DNA of 64,000 nt from Methanococcoides sp. Its GTDB lineage: Archaea; Halobacteriota; Methanosarcinia; Methanosarcinales; Methanosarcinaceae. Below the pieces are notes generated by a model. It did not search any database. It saw nothing but the letters and a program-made list of their open reading frames with translations, and was not told where the DNA came from. Location of the stretch: positions 91,910 to 155,909 of the forward strand of contig JAIORD010000027.1 of the NCBI GenBank assembly GCA_021108275.1, given 5' to 3'. Numbering within the stretch: the first letter of the stretch is position 1; every line of letters starts with the position of its first letter. Positions 18,499-26,543 of the stretch are shown here, in pieces. Position numbers and translations under genes: made by a program.

Positions 18499-18631
18499 AT
18501 ATGCCAGAAAAGGCATATTCAGCGAAGTCGCTTTTAAATTTATAAAAATTTATAAAGCCACATGGCTGTGTCGGAACGGATAAGTTCCGAGGCTACGGGA
18601 TGCGATATCGCATTCTTAAGGAGGACAATAT
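18499..18631 (+). promoter_or_regulatory. Promoter and structured leader of the rps13 operon
   Basis: The 310-bp gap before rps13 holds an inverted repeat ATATGCC/GGCATAT (18499-18518), two overlapping TATA-like stretches (TTTATAAAAATTTATAAAG, about 18539-18557), a hairpin CGGAAC-N6-GTTCCG (18572-18589), a perfect palindrome ATGCGATATCGCAT (18600-18613), and AAGGAGG about 8 nt before the ATG. The transcribed leader is thus about 50 nt with two stems, which may be a site for feedback by a ribosomal protein such as S4. The rest of the gap (18322-18498) shows nothing clear. Confidence 0.6.
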
Positions 18632-19078
18632 ATGGCAGATGAAGAAATAAGACATCTGGTTCGTATAATGAATACTGATCTGCAGGGCAAAAAGCCAGTG
18701 AAGTATGCATTAACCGGTATACGTGGTATCGGATTACGAACCTCTCGTGTTATCGTTGACAGTACAGGTATCGACCCAAACGCAGTGATCGGTTTCCTTT
18801 CTGATGAAGATATTCAAAAACTGGATTCAACTATCGATCAGTTCGAAGAGCAACTTCCTAAATGGATGCTCAACAGACAGTTCGACCCTATATCTGGGGA
18901 AAACAAACACCTTCTTGGTCAGGACATCATTCTGACACTTAAAGAAGATCTTAACGACCTCAAGAAATCACGTGCATACCGTGGTCTCAGACATGAGAGA
19001 GGTCTTAAGGTCAGAGGACAGAGAACCAAATCCACCGGTAGGCGTGGAAGCACCATTGGTGTCAGGAAGAAGAAATGA
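18632..19078 (+). CDS. rps13: 30S ribosomal protein S13
   Basis: A 148-residue uS13 of the small-subunit head, contacting the P-site tRNA and L5. Family blocks are [32 protein letters not shown] and the basic C-terminus [24 protein letters not shown] 18632 follows a strong AAGGAGG. It opens the rps13-rps4-rps11-rpoD operon. Confidence 0.96.
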   Translation: MADEEIRHLVRIMNTDLQGKKPVKYALTGIRGIGLRTSRVIVDSTGIDPNAVIGFLSDEDIQKLDSTIDQFEEQLPKWMLNRQFDPISGENKHLLGQDIILTLKEDLNDLKKSRAYRGLRHERGLKVRGQRTKSTGRRGSTIGVRKKK

Positions 19079-19090
19079 GGGTGATGAACT

Positions 19091-19645
19091 ATGGCATATC
19101 CAGGTAAAAGTACAAAGAGTTATGACACTCCAAAACATCCATGGCAAGCTGAAAGGTTGGCATCCGAGGTCGAACTCGTTAAGAAATATGGTCTCCGTAA
19201 CAAAAGGGAACTCTGGAAATCACTCAGTGTTCTGAGAAGGGTCAGAGGAAATGCAAGACGTCTTCTTGCAGAGTCTGCAGAATCTGATCTTGTAGGTCAC
19301 TCAAAGACCGAAGCTGATCAGCTCCTTGCAAAACTTATCAGGTTTTCAATTCTCAAATCTGATTCCAATATCGATGATGTTCTTGGTCTTCAGACCGAGG
19401 CTATTCTTGAGCGCAGACTTCAGACCCAGGTCCACAGACTTGGACTCGCCCGCACTTCACATCAGGCAAGGCAGTTCATCACACACGGACATATCGCTAT
19501 TGATGGCAAGAGGGTAACAATCCCCGGTATGATGGTAACAAGGGAGCAGGAGATGAATATCGAATATTACGGTACATCACCTATGACCAAGGAATCTCAT
19601 CCTGAGAGACCTGCACAGATCGCAGCATCAGTGGTTGAGGAATAA
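19091..19645 (+). CDS. rps4: 30S ribosomal protein S4
   Basis: A 184-residue archaeal uS4, a primary 16S rRNA binder. It starts [17 protein letters not shown] and contains the S4 RNA-binding domain ([23 protein letters not shown], near residues 115-137). Its place 12 nt after rps13 and before rps11 is conserved. In other organisms S4 represses its own operon, so it is a candidate regulator of the leader upstream. Confidence 0.96.
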   Translation: MAYPGKSTKSYDTPKHPWQAERLASEVELVKKYGLRNKRELWKSLSVLRRVRGNARRLLAESAESDLVGHSKTEADQLLAKLIRFSILKSDSNIDDVLGLQTEAILERRLQTQVHRLGLARTSHQARQFITHGHIAIDGKRVTIPGMMVTREQEMNIEYYGTSPMTKESHPERPAQIAASVVEE

Positions 19646-19658
19646 GGAGGAATAAAAC

Positions 19659-20039
19659 ATGGCTAACGGAATCTGGGGTGTTGCACACATCAAGTGCTCA
19701 TTCAACAACACGATCATTACTGTGACTGATCTCACAGGTGCAGAGACCATCGCAAAATCCTCTGGTGGAATGGTTGTAAAGGCAGCAAGGGATGAAAGTT
19801 CCCCATATACTGCTATGCAGATGGCTACTCAGCTTGCAGATCTCCTTAGGGACAAGGGTCTCGAAGGTGTCCACATCAAGGTAAGAGCACCTGGTGGAAA
19901 CAAGCAGAGGAGTCCTGGACCAGGAGCACAGGCTGCTATCAGGGCATTCGCAAGAGCTGGCGTCAGGATCGGAAGGATCGAAGACGTAACTCCAGTACCA
20001 CATGATGGAACTCGTCCAAAAGGCGGAAGGCGTGTATAA
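19659..20039 (+). CDS. rps11: 30S ribosomal protein S11
   Basis: A 126-residue uS11 of the platform: [24 protein letters not shown] at the start, [28 protein letters not shown] in the centre (described as residues about 73-100), and the ending [22 protein letters not shown] before ATG 19659. Normal length and context. Confidence 0.96.
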   Translation: MANGIWGVAHIKCSFNNTIITVTDLTGAETIAKSSGGMVVKAARDESSPYTAMQMATQLADLLRDKGLEGVHIKVRAPGGNKQRSPGPGAQAAIRAFARAGVRIGRIEDVTPVPHDGTRPKGGRRV

Positions 20040-20062
20040 TCACTAAGAACAGAGGTTATTTT

Positions 20063-20866
20063 ATGGAAATCGATATACTTGAGTTATCGGACAGATCAGC
20101 AAAGTTCATACTGTCAAATACAACTGCAGCTTTCGCAAACGGTGTTCGTCGTGCAATGCTTGCCGACGTACCTACGCTTGCGATCGATGAAGTGAATATC
20201 TATAACAATACTTCTGTTCTGTATGACGAACAGCTGGCATTGAGATTGGGCTTGATCCCACTCACTACCAGCCTCGACGACTTCGTTCCTCAGGATAAGT
20301 GTACATGCGGTGGGGAAGGTTGCCCCGCATGTACCGTTTCATTGACACTAAGTGCAGAAACGGATGAAAGTGGTCAGACCATAGTTCACTCCGGTGATAT
20401 TGTGTCATCTGATCCGAATGTTCAACCGGCAGACAAGAACATCCCTATAATCGATCTTAGGGCTGGCCAGAAGGTTGTCCTTGAAGCAATTGCTCATATG
20501 GGCTATGGTAACAAGCATGCAAAGTGGCAGGCAGGCGTTGCCTGTGGCTATAAGATCATGCCGATCATCACCTTTGAGGGTTGTGACAGGTGCGGCGTCT
20601 GCGTCAATTCTTGTCCCCGGAACATCATTCAGCTCACAGATGAATCTGCAATGGTGGCTGATGAAGACCGTCTGAAGTGCTCACTTTGTAGACTTTGTCA
20701 GGATTCATGTGACATTAATGCAATTACTGTAAGTGCAGATGAAAAATCATTCATTTTCAGTATGGAATCTGATGGTTCCTACACTGCTCAACAGTTAATC
20801 TTAAATGCAGTGAATACTATTGAAGGCAAAGCTTCTGAGATGCAGAGCATCTTAAGCACATTGTAA
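20063..20866 (+). CDS. rpoD: DNA-directed RNA polymerase subunit D
   Basis: A 267-residue archaeal subunit D, homologue of eukaryotic Rpb3 and bacterial alpha, which dimerises with subunit L during polymerase assembly. A ferredoxin-like insert has eight cysteines in two CxxCxxCxxxC motifs (C174/177/180/184 and C206/209/212/216), consistent with two 4Fe-4S clusters as in Methanosarcina. An additional CTCGGEGCPAC lies near residue 80. It ends the operon. The usual next genes in many euryarchaea (rpl18e, rpl13, rps9) are missing here. Confidence 0.96.
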   Translation: MEIDILELSDRSAKFILSNTTAAFANGVRRAMLADVPTLAIDEVNIYNNTSVLYDEQLALRLGLIPLTTSLDDFVPQDKCTCGGEGCPACTVSLTLSAETDESGQTIVHSGDIVSSDPNVQPADKNIPIIDLRAGQKVVLEAIAHMGYGNKHAKWQAGVACGYKIMPIITFEGCDRCGVCVNSCPRNIIQLTDESAMVADEDRLKCSLCRLCQDSCDINAITVSADEKSFIFSMESDGSYTAQQLILNAVNTIEGKASEMQSILSTL

Positions 20867-20869
20867 ATC

Positions 20870-20892
20870 GGAAATTCTGATTTCCCTTTTAC
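20870..20892 (+). terminator. Hairpin and T-rich tail after rpoD
   Basis: GGAAAT (20870-20875) and ATTTCC (20880-20885) form a short stem with a 4-nt loop, followed by CTTTTACTTT. It is placed 3 nt after the rpoD stop and is a plausible terminator before the tRNA-Leu array. Confidence 0.5.
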
Positions 20893-20917
20893 TTTATTTA
20901 ATTCGCAGTATTCCCGT

Positions 20918-21002
20918 GCGGGGGTTGCCCAGCCAGGTCAAAGGCGCTAGGTTGAGGGCCTAGTCTCGTAGGAGTTCGTGTGTTCGAATCACACCTCCCG
21001 CA
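20918..21002 (+). tRNA. tRNA-Leu (anticodon GAG), array copy 1
   Basis: Acceptor GCGGGGG pairs with CTCCCGC (one G-T pair), discriminator A. The anticodon stem CTAGG/CCTAG closes loop TTGAGGG, anticodon GAG, reading CTC/CTT. A long variable arm and TTCGAAT T-loop fit a class II leucine tRNA. CCA is encoded at 21003-21005. The upstream flank differs from that of copies 2-4. Confidence 0.95.
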
Positions 21003-21083
21003 CCAAACATACTACAAATGTGAAAAAAAGCGATTCTGAGTTATTTCTGGATTGATGCTCTATTTACATTAATTTATCACCGT

Positions 21084-21168
21084 GCGGGGGTTGCCCAGCC
21101 AGGTCAAAGGCGCTAGGTTGAGGGCCTAGTCTCGTAGGAGTTCGTGTGTTCGAATCACACCTCCCGCA
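21084..21168 (+). tRNA. tRNA-Leu (anticodon GAG), array copy 2
   Basis: Identical in sequence to the first copy, with encoded CCA at 21169-21171. It is preceded by the repeated spacer with its own TATA-like element, so it could be transcribed independently. Confidence 0.95.
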
Positions 21169-21249
21169 CCAAACATACTACAAATGTGAAAAAAAGCGAT
21201 TCTGAGTTATTTCTGGATTGATGCTCTATTTACATTAATTTATCACCGT

Positions 21250-21334
21250 GCGGGGGTTGCCCAGCCAGGTCAAAGGCGCTAGGTTGAGGGCCTAGTCTCG
21301 TAGGAGTTCGTGTGTTCGAATCACACCTCCCGCA
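21250..21334 (+). tRNA. tRNA-Leu (anticodon GAG), array copy 3
   Basis: Identical body and spacer to copy 2, with CCA encoded at 21335-21337. Confidence 0.95.
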
Positions 21335-21415
21335 CCAAACATACTACAAATGTGAAAAAAAGCGATTCTGAGTTATTTCTGGATTGATGCTCTATTTACA
21401 TTAATTTATCACCGT

Positions 21416-21500
21416 GCGGGGGTTGCCCAGCCAGGTCAAAGGCGCTAGGTTGAGGGCCTAGTCTCGTAGGAGTTCGTGTGTTCGAATCACACCTCCCGCA
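21416..21500 (+). tRNA. tRNA-Leu (anticodon GAG), array copy 4
   Basis: Same body as the others, but the following bases are CTATTT, so CCA is not encoded and would be added after transcription. This marks the downstream edge of the amplified unit. Confidence 0.95.
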
Positions 21501-21711
21501 CTATTTTAAATTAAGTTATTGAACATCCATGCATTTTTTATTATCTTTTGTTTTCAGATAGGTTATCTTTTGATATTTTAATTCAATAATCGCAAATCAA
21601 TACTACAATTCCAATATCACAATCTCAACACTGCAAATGTGTTCTAAATGTCACTTTTGCGGTACAAAATAAAAAAAGAAAAGGACCACATGTTGCACCC
21701 CTCTATCGATA

Positions 21712-23640
21712 TTACTCGTCCTTCTCAGTATGTTCGGCTACACCAAGAACAACTATCTTTGTTTCGATGAGCGTATTTGATTTTTCCATGAACAGCTCGT
21801 CCTTTTTCACTTCTATCTTTACCGAATCATTGTCCATGTTAGCATCTTTCATGTACTTGTGTATGGTCTCATCACCAAGCCTGAGGGCATGCTCTACAGC
21901 TTCTTCATATTCATCAAAGCTTTCTCTTCCCTTTTCAGAGTACACGTAGAATTCCCAGTCCGGGGCAGCCATTGAAACAGGTCTGATAAGCATTTCGACC
22001 CTTCGTACTCCCTTTGCGGCCAGCGCGCCTGCCGCATTACCCACACTGGCAAATTCCGGTAGGATCATCTCTGCATCGATGAGTTTTCTCATACCCTCAA
22101 GATAAGCTACCACAGGTCCTCCAATAAGCACCACCGGGATCTCTACCTTGAACTTTATGGGTGAGTTCGTATCAAATGTCTTGCGTACTTCTTCCTTTGA
22201 ATTATCTTCAAGGAAAAATGATACAAGATCTGCTGCCATGTTCTTTGTAAACTCATTCTTAACATGTTCTGCAAATTCCTTCCCGTCCATCTTGCACATT
22301 GAACCGAGGTGCTGCGCACCTGCCTTGGAAGCCTCTACACTATATTCAGTATAGTCTCCAAGCACATGTAGTGCATCTGTGGGTGTAAAATTGATGGGTT
22401 GTATCAAACGTTTCTGCATAAGCATATCAAGGTGTTTATTAGTAGGAAGCTTATTCAGGCGGTTGCGTATTTCCCTTATTGATGTGGGTGTCTTGGAAAT
22501 GGCTTCCAGTAATTCAGCCTCATAATTGCTCAGGTCGATAGGTTCGTAATCTGTTCTGATGAAGAATTTCGTAGGCTGGAAGTTCATACCAATAATGCCT
22601 CTTGAAGGCATTGGATTATTGGTGAGCTGCTCCAGGAACTCTGGGTATTTCACTGCGGCCCTGCACAACGGAATGACCCTTCTGGGCCCGATGGTCATCT
22701 TTGCCGCTCCTACCCATATGTCACTGTCACCGCCAAGGGCAGATGTTTCCATCTTTATCGCTTTGACCCTTGTCTTCCAACCACCTACAACGGCGCCTGC
22801 ATCGCTCATCTGCGGTACGCCATCATATATAACCGAAACATCGGTACTCGTACCACCTACATCGATCACTGCACAACTATCTCTCTTTGAAAGGAATGCA
22901 GCACCAACAAGACTTCCTGCAGGTCCTGAAAAGATGGATTCTATCGGCTTTTCGAGAGCGTTTTTGATACCTATGACCGACCCGTCACATTTGAGCATGA
23001 ATATTTTTGCATCCATGCCCCTACTCCTTATCTCGGATTCCACGCTGGTCATGAACTTTTCAGTTATGGGTATCAATTGTGCATTGAAGAATGCCGTCAC
23101 TGCTCTTTCAAATGCACCAAGGTCCTGTGAAAGCTCGTGGGCGCAGACAACGGGCATTCCTGTGCTTTTCCTGACGATCTCCTTGACCTTCAGTTCATGT
23201 TCATGGTTTCGAATGCTAAAATATGAAGAAACTGCAAAAGCTGCCACTTTATCCTTAACACGGAGGGCAAATTTTCTCACTGCATCTTCATCAAGGGGGT
23301 TTGCCTGAGCACCCCTGTGGTCATGTCCTCCGCTTACCTGAACATAATGCTCTGTGGGAAGATTGGTGCTAATATGATAATCTCCGACAAGGATAAGCCC
23401 AACAGGAAATCCTGTGCCCTCCAGGATCGTATTGGTGGAAAGGGTCGTTGAGACTGAAACGATCTCAACTTGTCCAAGTATGGATTGATCAAGGGAGTTC
23501 AATACATTCCTTATCCCTTCCAAAGGGTCCGGGTATGTCGTTAAAGCCTTGCTTGAGGCAAGTATCTCATTCTTTGAGTTCTCTACGATGACAGCATCTG
23601 TGTAGGTGCCGCCGGCATCTATTCCAAGGCTCAATTTCAT
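21712..23640 (-). CDS. Hydantoinase A/oxoprolinase-like protein
   Basis: About 642 residues of the HyuA/oxoprolinase family, ATP-dependent openers of cyclic amides with an actin/Hsp70-like fold. Evidence: N-terminal LGIDAGGTYTDAVIV phosphate loop, STTLSTNTILEG, GAFERAVTAFFNAQL, the SGPAGSLVGAAFL segment, and a second phosphate motif VIDVGGTSTDVSVIYDG. ATG 23640 is chosen because GGAG lies 6-7 nt upstream; ATG 23652 directly follows the orc1 stop. No HyuB partner is visible. It is the last gene of the MtmB-like operon, so a role with N-methyl compounds is a guess; the substrate is unknown. Confidence 0.8.
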   Translation of the reverse strand: MKLSLGIDAGGTYTDAVIVENSKNEILASSKALTTYPDPLEGIRNVLNSLDQSILGQVEIVSVSTTLSTNTILEGTGFPVGLILVGDYHISTNLPTEHYVQVSGGHDHRGAQANPLDEDAVRKFALRVKDKVAAFAVSSYFSIRNHEHELKVKEIVRKSTGMPVVCAHELSQDLGAFERAVTAFFNAQLIPITEKFMTSVESEIRSRGMDAKIFMLKCDGSVIGIKNALEKPIESIFSGPAGSLVGAAFLSKRDSCAVIDVGGTSTDVSVIYDGVPQMSDAGAVVGGWKTRVKAIKMETSALGGDSDIWVGAAKMTIGPRRVIPLCRAAVKYPEFLEQLTNNPMPSRGIIGMNFQPTKFFIRTDYEPIDLSNYEAELLEAISKTPTSIREIRNRLNKLPTNKHLDMLMQKRLIQPINFTPTDALHVLGDYTEYSVEASKAGAQHLGSMCKMDGKEFAEHVKNEFTKNMAADLVSFFLEDNSKEEVRKTFDTNSPIKFKVEIPVVLIGGPVVAYLEGMRKLIDAEMILPEFASVGNAAGALAAKGVRRVEMLIRPVSMAAPDWEFYVYSEKGRESFDEYEEAVEHALRLGDETIHKYMKDANMDNDSVKIEVKKDELFMEKSNTLIETKIVVLGVAEHTEKDE

Positions 23641-23652
23641 GCTAGTCTCCAT

Positions 23653-24843
23653 TTAATTAATTCTCAGCTGCTTTAACCTGTAGTCTGAATGAAGGGCTGT
23701 CTCTATTTTGTGTGGACTTTTCTTCAATGCTACAAGACGGGTTTTCCCGTATCTCCCCCTGCTTCGCACAGGTGCGGAAATGAAACCTTCCATGTCGAAT
23801 TCTGAAACGATTCTGGATACACTGGTGCGGCCAAGCGGGTCAGTGTTCGTCTCCTCGCAAAACTTCCTGTAAATAGCTTCAATTTGTCCTGTAGTGACCT
23901 TGTCGTTCAACTCATTTGTCAGTTTGACAATACTTAAAAGAACCAGCTTCGAATTGAATGGCAGTTTTTCCATCGATCTTATCAGTTCTGAATCACCCAT
24001 TTCTTCGTTTGCAAGACGAATATGGTTTTCGGTGATCTCTCCTGATCCGGATGTGTCTGCAATATTCCCAGCTTTTTCCAGTAATGCGACCACTTTTGAA
24101 GCATTGCCTTCTTCACCTGCCAGTTCTACACATAATTTAATTATCTCACTGTTTAAAGCTCTTTCTGCAAATGCAGAAGTGTTCCTTTTCTCAAGAATTT
24201 GTGTGATCTGATCACTATCATATGGTCTAAACACGAGGTTTTTCTGTTGAAGTGCTGAAACGATGCTTTGTTCAAGTTGTCCGTGGAATGTAAGATCATC
24301 TGTAATGCCTATAATGCCTATGAAAATATCATCCTCTATGCTCATATTTTCTCCTGCATGGCTAAGGTCGTACAGTATCGTGTGGTTCTTGAGTAATTCT
24401 ATCTCATCGAATACAACTATTATTGTATAATGTGTCTCGTTCAGAGCTTTCCAGAGTGCTCTGTAATATTTACCCATGGAAAGTCCTGTTCTTGGGACCT
24501 CTGCCTCAGGAGATACTTTGTTGAGTATTTCCTGTATGATCCTGCTGGTAGTATTGATCTTCTGACAATTGATGAATACAGGAACAACATTGAGATCATC
24601 CTTCCCAATGTTCTCTATAAGCTGTTTCAGGACATATCTCACGACAGTTGTCTTTCCAGTACCTTTATTTCCTGAAATAATTGCATTTGCAGGCTCGCCA
24701 TGATGCAGCACAGGTCTGATTATCTCAACAAGTTCCTTTATCTCCTTGTCCCTTCCGACAAGTTCTTCTGGCATGTATCTGGATGATAATACAGACCTGT
24801 CCCTGAATATTTTGCTTGCACCCGTCCCGAATATATTAGTCAT
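23653..24843 (-). CDS. Orc1/Cdc6-type AAA+ ATPase
   Basis: A 396-residue archaeal Orc1/Cdc6 homologue: Walker A GNKGTGKT at 58-65, Walker B VVFDEIELL with D146/E147, a lid region, and a C-terminal winged helix (about 300-390) with TSVSRIVSEFDMEGFISAPVRSRGRYGKTR-like wing residues near its end. The family binds origins, but some paralogues regulate transcription or belong to mobile elements. Here it lies between two metabolic genes, 15 nt after the MtmB-like gene and touching the HyuA-like gene, so it is co-transcribed with them. A regulatory job is plausible but unproven. Confidence 0.88.
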   Translation of the reverse strand: MTNIFGTGASKIFRDRSVLSSRYMPEELVGRDKEIKELVEIIRPVLHHGEPANAIISGNKGTGKTTVVRYVLKQLIENIGKDDLNVVPVFINCQKINTTSRIIQEILNKVSPEAEVPRTGLSMGKYYRALWKALNETHYTIIVVFDEIELLKNHTILYDLSHAGENMSIEDDIFIGIIGITDDLTFHGQLEQSIVSALQQKNLVFRPYDSDQITQILEKRNTSAFAERALNSEIIKLCVELAGEEGNASKVVALLEKAGNIADTSGSGEITENHIRLANEEMGDSELIRSMEKLPFNSKLVLLSIVKLTNELNDKVTTGQIEAIYRKFCEETNTDPLGRTSVSRIVSEFDMEGFISAPVRSRGRYGKTRLVALKKSPHKIETALHSDYRLKQLRIN

Positions 24844-24858
24844 GTTCTTTCCACAGCC

Positions 24859-26229
24859 TCATTCAATGTTACAGTAGTTCTCTATCTCCGTGAAAATATC
24901 TCTGTAAAGCTTCAGGTATTCCTCTGTTGGTTTCATTTCATATTCTGATCTAACTTTATAACATTCATTGAATGGCTTTCCTTCAGGCGGATACTGTAAA
25001 AGGTTTTCGTATTTTGCGTATATTTTGCTTACAGCTTCGTTTGCTTCTTCGAGTGTAAGTCCTGTTGCCAGGTGGGCGATCTCTCCCATAAATCTTGATT
25101 CAAGGCCTGTTGAGTGGTCTGCACCTGCTCCTCTTGCACCCACAGGTCCAACCAACATATCTCTTCCTGACACGGTATCTCCAATGGCTTGTGCGGCAGT
25201 TTCATAGAACATCATATCTGTACAGCATCCAGCACGGTTCCAGTAATATCTTCCTGTGTAGTGGTGCATATTCCTTGAAATTGCCATGGAGGAAAGGTTG
25301 GATGCCCACATGATCTCTTCTGTGGAGGATGAATGAGTATTTACATGGACAGCACCCGACAGGTGAATACTTGCTCCTGTCACTATCTTTGACTGGATGG
25401 TCTCTGCAACATCAACTATTGCTAAACCTTCGGGTGTGCCGATACCTGTGCCGCCGAATACAGGACATTGGCCACTAAGGAAATGATTGCCGTGTTCAAG
25501 ATGGAATATGGATTTGTAAAATGTCTCATAGTCGGTCTTAAGTTCGTCAAGCTGGTAAACTTCCTGTACATCCGCAGTGGAATACAGTTCCTCGGATGAT
25601 ACTAGCATATATGCCGGTGAAATGGTGGGTGTGCCGGGACCCATCAATGCCAGTCCTTCACGACCTGCAAGTTTTGTTGCAAGTCTTTCTTGTCTTGCTT
25701 CCTTCAAAGCTGCAAGCATCTCAAAAGGAGTCTTCCCTCGTATTCCCTTCCCTCCCATTTTTTCCAGAGCTCCTGCATAAACACCTTGTATAATAGGTTC
25801 CATTGCAGAACTTAAATGGACTTCAAGGAAATTTTCTTCTGATACAGTACCACCCATTGGCCCGCCAATAATGACAGGAGGTTCAGAGTCCATTGTATAC
25901 CTAAAAGGCACAATGACCTTTTCCTTAAATCTTCCTATTTCCAGTACTTTAGAACTATTGACTGATCTCCTGATATCCTCTTCATCGATCTTGATGCTTT
26001 TCTTTGTATCAATACAGTATATTCCAACTGATGTCAGGAGTTCAACAGCAGCTTCAAAAACTGAATCTGCCAGACTCATGTTTGTTGGGACAAAACTACC
26101 GCTTTCACGAATGATGCCATATTTTTCTGCAAGTTCCTGTGATCTCATGAAAACTTCCATGTCATGCTTTTCTTCAGCTTTTTCATCACCAGTCGTTGCA
26201 GATTTCAGATGTTTGTAGATCTCGATCAT
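24859..26229 (-). CDS. MtmB-family methyltransferase lacking pyrrolysine (Met at the Pyl site)
   Basis: A 456-residue homologue of monomethylamine:corrinoid methyltransferase MtmB, with shared blocks such as PVIIGGPMGG, KSPF-like KTPFEMLAA, LAGREGLALMGP, YQLDELKTDYE, CPVFGGTGIGTPE, GAVHVNTHSSSTEE, TDTVSGRD-like GDTVSGRDML and FNECYKV. In MtmB the amber-encoded pyrrolysine lies in GMGV-Pyl-GP. Here the matching residue is Met196 (plus-strand CAT at 25642-25644, ATG codon) and the frame has no internal stop. Pyl-free relatives of MttB are known to use other substrates, so this enzyme probably does not demethylate methylamine the standard way. SD AAGGAGC lies about 8 nt before ATG 26229. No corrinoid protein gene is nearby. 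Confidence 0.85.
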   Translation of the reverse strand: MIEIYKHLKSATTGDEKAEEKHDMEVFMRSQELAEKYGIIRESGSFVPTNMSLADSVFEAAVELLTSVGIYCIDTKKSIKIDEEDIRRSVNSSKVLEIGRFKEKVIVPFRYTMDSEPPVIIGGPMGGTVSEENFLEVHLSSAMEPIIQGVYAGALEKMGGKGIRGKTPFEMLAALKEARQERLATKLAGREGLALMGPGTPTISPAYMLVSSEELYSTADVQEVYQLDELKTDYETFYKSIFHLEHGNHFLSGQCPVFGGTGIGTPEGLAIVDVAETIQSKIVTGASIHLSGAVHVNTHSSSTEEIMWASNLSSMAISRNMHHYTGRYYWNRAGCCTDMMFYETAAQAIGDTVSGRDMLVGPVGARGAGADHSTGLESRFMGEIAHLATGLTLEEANEAVSKIYAKYENLLQYPPEGKPFNECYKVRSEYEMKPTEEYLKLYRDIFTEIENYCNIE

Positions 26230-26260
26230 TTCAATTGCTCCTTTTTTGTTTTATGAGGGC

Positions 26261-26358
26261 TGTCAAATTTCCATGTAAATGTTACTTATACCTATATTGA
26301 CATGGAACGTTATTTATAGTTTTCCATGTGTGTCAAAAAGAACCTATGTTGACATGGA
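26261..26358 (-). promoter_or_regulatory. Paired inverted repeats around the TATA box of the MtmB-like operon
   Basis: Two units each contain TCCATGT and ACATGGA: 26270-26276 with 26300-26306 (23 nt between), and 26323-26329 with 26352-26358 (22 nt between). Also ACCTAT(A/G)TTGACATGGA repeats at 26290-26306 and 26342-26358. On the minus strand a TATA box CTATAAATAA (26310-26319) lies between the two units, so transcription would start near 26288, inside unit 1. This is the layout of operator sites for a repressor or activator. Confidence 0.65.
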
Positions 26359-26447
26359 GATGCCATTGAAAAGAACCGAATACTTTCACCCCACTTGGCA
26401 GTCTTTAATATATGCGGAAGTAGTAGTATTGTCCGAGGTGAATTTAA

Positions 26448-26528
26448 ATGGATGATTTCTTTATAGAATTAGTTAACAGGGCAAGATACTATGAACAATT
26501 TGAAGAATTCCTAAGAGCTCATAGGTGA
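26448..26528 (+). CDS. 26-residue small ORF, function unknown
   Basis: A divergent short ORF MDDFFIELVNRARYYEQFEE (first 20 residues) ending FLRAHR and TGA. GAGGTGAA lies 5 nt before the ATG. A TATA-like TTAATATATG at 26405-26414 would give a start of transcription near 26434. The peptide is amphipathic and charged, likely helical. It may be a small regulator or leader peptide; the only evidence is signals and position. Confidence 0.5.
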   Translation: MDDFFIELVNRARYYEQFEEFLRAHR

Positions 26529-26543
26529 GTTTCTACAACATTC

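Larger units (their letters stand above)
20918..21500 (+). repeat. Tandem array of four tRNA-Leu(GAG) units, 166-bp period
   Basis: The tRNA starts at 20918, 21084, 21250 and 21416, exactly 166 bp apart. The three 81-bp spacers (21003-21083, 21169-21249, 21335-21415) look identical base for base, as do the four tRNA bodies. Each spacer carries a TATA-like TTTACATTAATTTATC ahead of the next tRNA. The identity points to recent tandem amplification. The 211 bp after the array (21501-21711) is AT-rich with no gene seen. Confidence 0.9.

Noticed and set aside
20918..21500. CRISPR-like array
   Set aside because: The repeated unit is a complete tRNA-Leu gene and the spacers are identical to each other, the opposite of a CRISPR.
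22559..23308. 249-codon plus-strand ORF opposite the HyuA-like gene
   Set aside because: It is antisense to a frame with two phosphate-binding motifs and shows no family signal; it is a shadow frame.
24859..26229. In-frame TAG decoded as pyrrolysine in the MtmB-like gene
   Set aside because: The open frame runs through without any TAG; the aligned codon is ATG.
23653..26358. A replication origin beside the Orc1/Cdc6 gene
   Set aside because: Archaeal origins often flank orc1/cdc6, and the repeats here have TTTCCA/TGGAA arms. But they lack the G-run of origin recognition boxes, lie around a TATA box, and are separated from orc1 by the MtmB-like gene. Promoter control explains them better.
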